Part shown: positions 61,411-64,000 of the stretch, piece after piece
How positions within the stretch are numbered: the stretch's first letter is position 1
Layout of the letters: each line of letters begins with the position of its first letter
DNA from: Oxytricha trifallax
Taxonomy: Eukaryota > Ciliophora > Spirotrichea > Sporadotrichida > Oxytrichidae
NCBI GenBank assembly: GCA_000711775.1
Contig: ARYC01017288.1
Location: 79,977 to 143,976, forward strand
Direction: 5' to 3'
DNA length: 64,000 bases
Made by a program: the position numbers and the translations under genes
Notes under the pieces: model-generated
Seen by the model: only the letters and a program-made list of their open reading frames with translations
The model's database searches: none
What the model was told of the DNA's origin: nothing

Positions 61411-61660
61411 ACAATAATAAATAATAGATATAATTTTATGAAATTTAAGGGATTTCTATTGACTGATAGATTTACAGATTATTATTTTAATTTTATAATT
61501 CATAATCTGAAAGGAAGTTCTGAGTAATTTATAATCCTATCTTACAATTATTTTATAAGGATTTGATAGTATAAATAAATTATTTTTATTTAGCTATTCC
61601 AAGACATGATAATATATTTTTTCTCTTTTTGATCAAAGTTTTGGTTCATGATAAAGCTAC

Positions 61661-62597
61661 TCAATAACCTTCTAAATTATGATAAAATTATACAGTATCC
61701 TTATTTTTAAAAATAAAAATATATATTGGGCAATACCAAATACTATAAAAATAAAATATAACATCGTGGAATTTCTTGACAATATATTTCCTCTTAATTT
61801 TCATCGTGGGTGTCAACTCCCCGCCATCAATGCTAAAATCCTAGTCAATTATTCTCCATTTCTTTATTTGGCTAACTCGAGACACTGCCTTGTTATTGAC
61901 TTGATCTTAAGCAATTTATGAAATTATTCATTGTAGTGGTTATTTCTTTTAAAAATTAGAAGAAGAAAAAAATATAATTATAAAATAGAATTTATGTTAT
62001 CAATTACTTATTGCTGAAGTAAATATATTACAAAATTGGTGTAATTTAAAATTATTTTTAGTTATAAAATTGATCTACACATTTTTGTATGAAAGTGAGT
62101 ATGTTTGAATCCTCAATCGCTTAAGTTGATGTTTTTGCTTTTGAATTCAAGGTCTGAACGAAGCTCAGGACCTCAGGAGTCAAAATATTGGTAGGTTATC
62201 CTGACTGATTGTCAAACAGGGTTTTAAGTGTGAAGAGGCATGTTAAGTATTTCTTCTCATCTCCTATTATAACAGCATGCCTGATCAGTGGGCAAGCATC
62301 TTTCAACTGAGTTTCTATAGGGAGTGGAGATACATTTTCCCCACCAGCTGTGATTATAAGTTCTTTAATTCTTCCAGTAATTTCAAGGGAACCGTTTTAA
62401 TCTAAGAAACCCATGTCTCCAGTGTGAAAGTAACCTTCACTGTCAAAAACTTCAAAAGTATCCTGTTCACTATTTAAAGTTGTAAAAATAAATGAAAACT
62501 ATCTAGATAACCCATAAAAATGTTTCTGCCTCTCAAGCAAATCTCACCCATACCTATCTCATCAGGATTGAATATCTTTATTTAGGTTCCTGGGAAT
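61661..62597 (-). CDS. ACSBG: Bubblegum-type long-chain acyl-CoA synthetase, 3' part
   Basis: Activates long-chain fatty acids to acyl-CoA. Present: FPGTQIKIFNPDEIGMGEIC, LRGRNIFMGYLDTFEVFD, YFHTGDMGFLD, ITGRIKELIITAGGENVSPL (AMP-binding C-domain), CPLIRHAVIIGDEKKYL and GGELTPTMKIKRKYIVKKF, all as in the ACSBG branch. IESs at 61901 (AGATCAA) and 62459 (GATA). TGA 61661-61663. The coding part stops at 62597 where a TBE element begins; the N-terminal half must lie beyond it, outside the window. Confidence 0.9.
61901..62069. other. IES, pointer AGATCAA (minus-strand gene)
   Basis: TTGATCT at 61901-61907 and 62070-62076. Joining gives FIQKCVDQVNNKAVSRV. Confidence 0.88.
62459..62499. other. Short IES, pointer GATA (minus-strand gene)
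   Basis: TATC at 62459-62462 and 62500-62503. The 41 bp unit removed, FMGYLDTFEVFDSEGYF is rebuilt. Confidence 0.85.
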
Positions 62598-64000
62598 CAA
62601 AACCCCAAAACCCCTTAGTGAGGTTTATAAGTGCTTTGATTTGTAGGGTATAGTTGGGGTCTTATTGGGGTTAGTAGAGAAAATGCAGGCTTTATGTGAA
62701 TTTTAAGTATATTTAATGATTATTAGGCGATTTAACTCAAACAAATTTTATCTGCTTGTCTTTATTGTATCTCTTGAAACTTGCTCTCTGTAGTGGTTCA
62801 AATAAATAGTCTAAGGATTATCTTGGATATGATGGTGCTCTTACAATTATCATGTCTACAATCTGTTTAATTTCTTTGCAGATATCGTCCTGTTTTATAT
62901 GCTTAATGGCTAAACTTATTGATTATTTCTCTTATTTTGTACCTTAGTAAGACATGCATTCCATGTCACTCTCTAAAATTATAGCAGCTACTGCCCATAC
63001 ATCCCACTAAACTGATCCATTCGTCAACTTCTCTCTTATTGGGAAGTAGCCAGGAGTGCCAAGAACCTTTGCTAAAGTTACTATCTCTTATCTCAAGGCT
63101 CTATTGAAATCAATAACTACGACTTCTAAAGGACAGAGATTCAGCATTACATTTTCAGGTTTCAAATCTCTATGAACATATCCAAGTTCATGCAACTCCT
63201 TGACACCCTTTATCATATCTGATAGTCTATCATTCAAATCATCTGGGTATCTGTTATGATATAAATAATCTCTCAGAGTCATTTCATATTTCTTAAGTCT
63301 TAGTGCGATAAAACCTAGCTTAAAATAACACCATCTAGTTTAAGCAAGTTCTTGCAACCTTTTCTCTAGGCCTCTCTAAGAATCATATATTCGTTAGCAA
63401 ACTCATTTTAGTATTGCTCGTTCTTAAGGAGATAGCTGAAAGGGTACACCTTGTATGCATACTTATCAACCAATATAAGCTTTGCCTTGTTAGGAACACT
63501 TATATGCAAGTAATTCTCAATACAACTACTTAGATTAATTGCATTCAATGCAGGAATGCTCATAGCATTTGCTTGAAAGCAGGCTAGAATTGTATTGCCT
63601 GCAGGTTAGTTCATCGATTCTTATCTTTTCTGTCTCTTGAGCTTTTCCTGTAACACTCTTTAAGACTCGACAGTATTTGATTTTCTTTTAGCTGGCACAA
63701 GTTTTTATGTATCTTTATCTAAAATCAAGAACTCACTGAGGTGATGCTTTTGATGTGCTTCTTAACTTTTGCAGAGTGAGTATAAGACTTCATACAAGTT
63801 GTACATTAGTACCTTCCATCCACTTTTTCATGTGCTTGAAATATATCTTGGCTTTGCCAGAGTGCACCTCTTTAAGGTGTCTCTTCAAGCTTTGTTCAGT
63901 TGAGAAAAATTCTAGCAGTCTTCACATTAAAATGTTTTTATATTTTCAATAGGGAGCTTTTCTTTTAGGTCTTCAACATATTCAATTTATGTTTAAAGTC
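62598..64000. mobile_element. TBE-family transposon, one end, runs off window
   Basis: Starts CAAAACCCCAAAACCCC, the telomere-like terminus known for TBE elements, directly after AAT (62595-62597), a target of the ANT type. It carries the zinc finger-kinase ORF in the expected place near one end. The other end and the transposase ORF are outside the window. Inserted between coding segments of the acyl-CoA synthetase gene, so it must be removed for that gene to work. Confidence 0.88.
62737..64000 (-). CDS. TBE zinc finger-kinase protein (57 kDa ORF), partial, frame-shifted
   Basis: Two parts. Kinase: RDYLYHNRYPDDLNDRL, GYVHRDLKPENVML (catalytic loop intact), VVVIDFNRALR (DFN in place of DFG), GTPGYFPIREK (activation end), WDVWAVAAIILES. 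Zinc finger, farther right: FQCEDC ... LKRHLKEVHSGKA, a C-X2-C...H-X4-H pattern near 63850-63930. The finger needs a one-base shift between CEDC and LKRH, and the kinase another near 63330, so this copy looks decayed. TGA 62737-62739. The role of this protein in TBE biology is unknown. Confidence 0.8.

Noticed and set aside
1..64000. Reading TAA/TAG as stops (standard code)
   Set aside because: R2, OSCP1, RRP4, L11 and the acyl-CoA synthetase would all be truncated at internal positions that conserved family residues span.
1..64000. tRNA, rRNA or CRISPR arrays
   Set aside because: No cloverleaf with a convincing T-arm, no rRNA cores and no regularly spaced repeats were seen.

Overview
This is ciliate DNA read in germline (micronuclear) form. 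Three things show it. First, TAA and TAG are used as glutamine and only TGA ends genes: the ribonucleotide reductase R2, OSCP1, RRP4, RanGAP and acyl-CoA synthetase genes all need this. Second, almost every gene is cut by short AT-rich inserts whose two ends carry the same 3-11 bp word. Removing the insert with one copy of the word restores the reading frame and, where the family is known, the conserved protein. These are internal eliminated sequences (IESs) with pointers. Third, the right end carries an element that begins CAAAACCCCAAAACCCC at an AAT target and encodes a zinc finger-kinase protein, as TBE transposons of Oxytricha do. A stichotrich spirotrich (Oxytricha/Sterkiella-like) fits best. 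Ordinary GT...AG introns also occur. I saw no rRNA, tRNA, CRISPR array or bacterial-style regulation.

Layout. 1-12 kb: Q-rich gene (-), fold-back element 1, acid sphingomyelinase-like gene (+, 11 segments), NF-YA-like factor (-), RanGAP (+), three small unknown genes (+). 12.3-14 kb: 1.78 kb element with long inverted arms and poly-C/poly-G tracts. 14-23 kb: acidic-tail gene (-), SET-domain methyltransferase (+), membrane protein (-), cyclic-nucleotide-type K+ channel (+), small gene (-). 23-32 kb: AT-rich stretch, unknown gene (+), OSCP1 (+), exosome RRP4 (+), Q/N-rich gene (+), mitochondrial L11 (-). 32-43.5 kb: Q/S-rich gene (-), small gene (-), ribonucleotide reductase R2 (+), long PPP4R4-like HEAT gene (-) with fold-back element 2 inside it, small gene (-). 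43.9-50.3 kb: small genes, a gene carrying fold-back element 3, and a tandemly duplicated block that includes a second copy of a terminal coding segment with the same pointer, plus three paralogous genes (-). 51-61.4 kb: three large low-complexity Q/N-rich or coiled-coil genes. 61.6-64 kb: bubblegum-type acyl-CoA synthetase (-), interrupted at 62598 by a TBE element that runs off the window.

The genes are unrelated housekeeping and unknown genes, as expected where each macronuclear chromosome carries one or a few genes and their germline precursors lie side by side. What links them is the elimination system: pointers, fold-back elements flanked by TA, and TBE must all be removed precisely for genes such as PPP4R4 and the acyl-CoA synthetase to be expressed. 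All genes analysed here are collinear; I found no proven scrambled order, but several coding-like fragments have no assigned partner.
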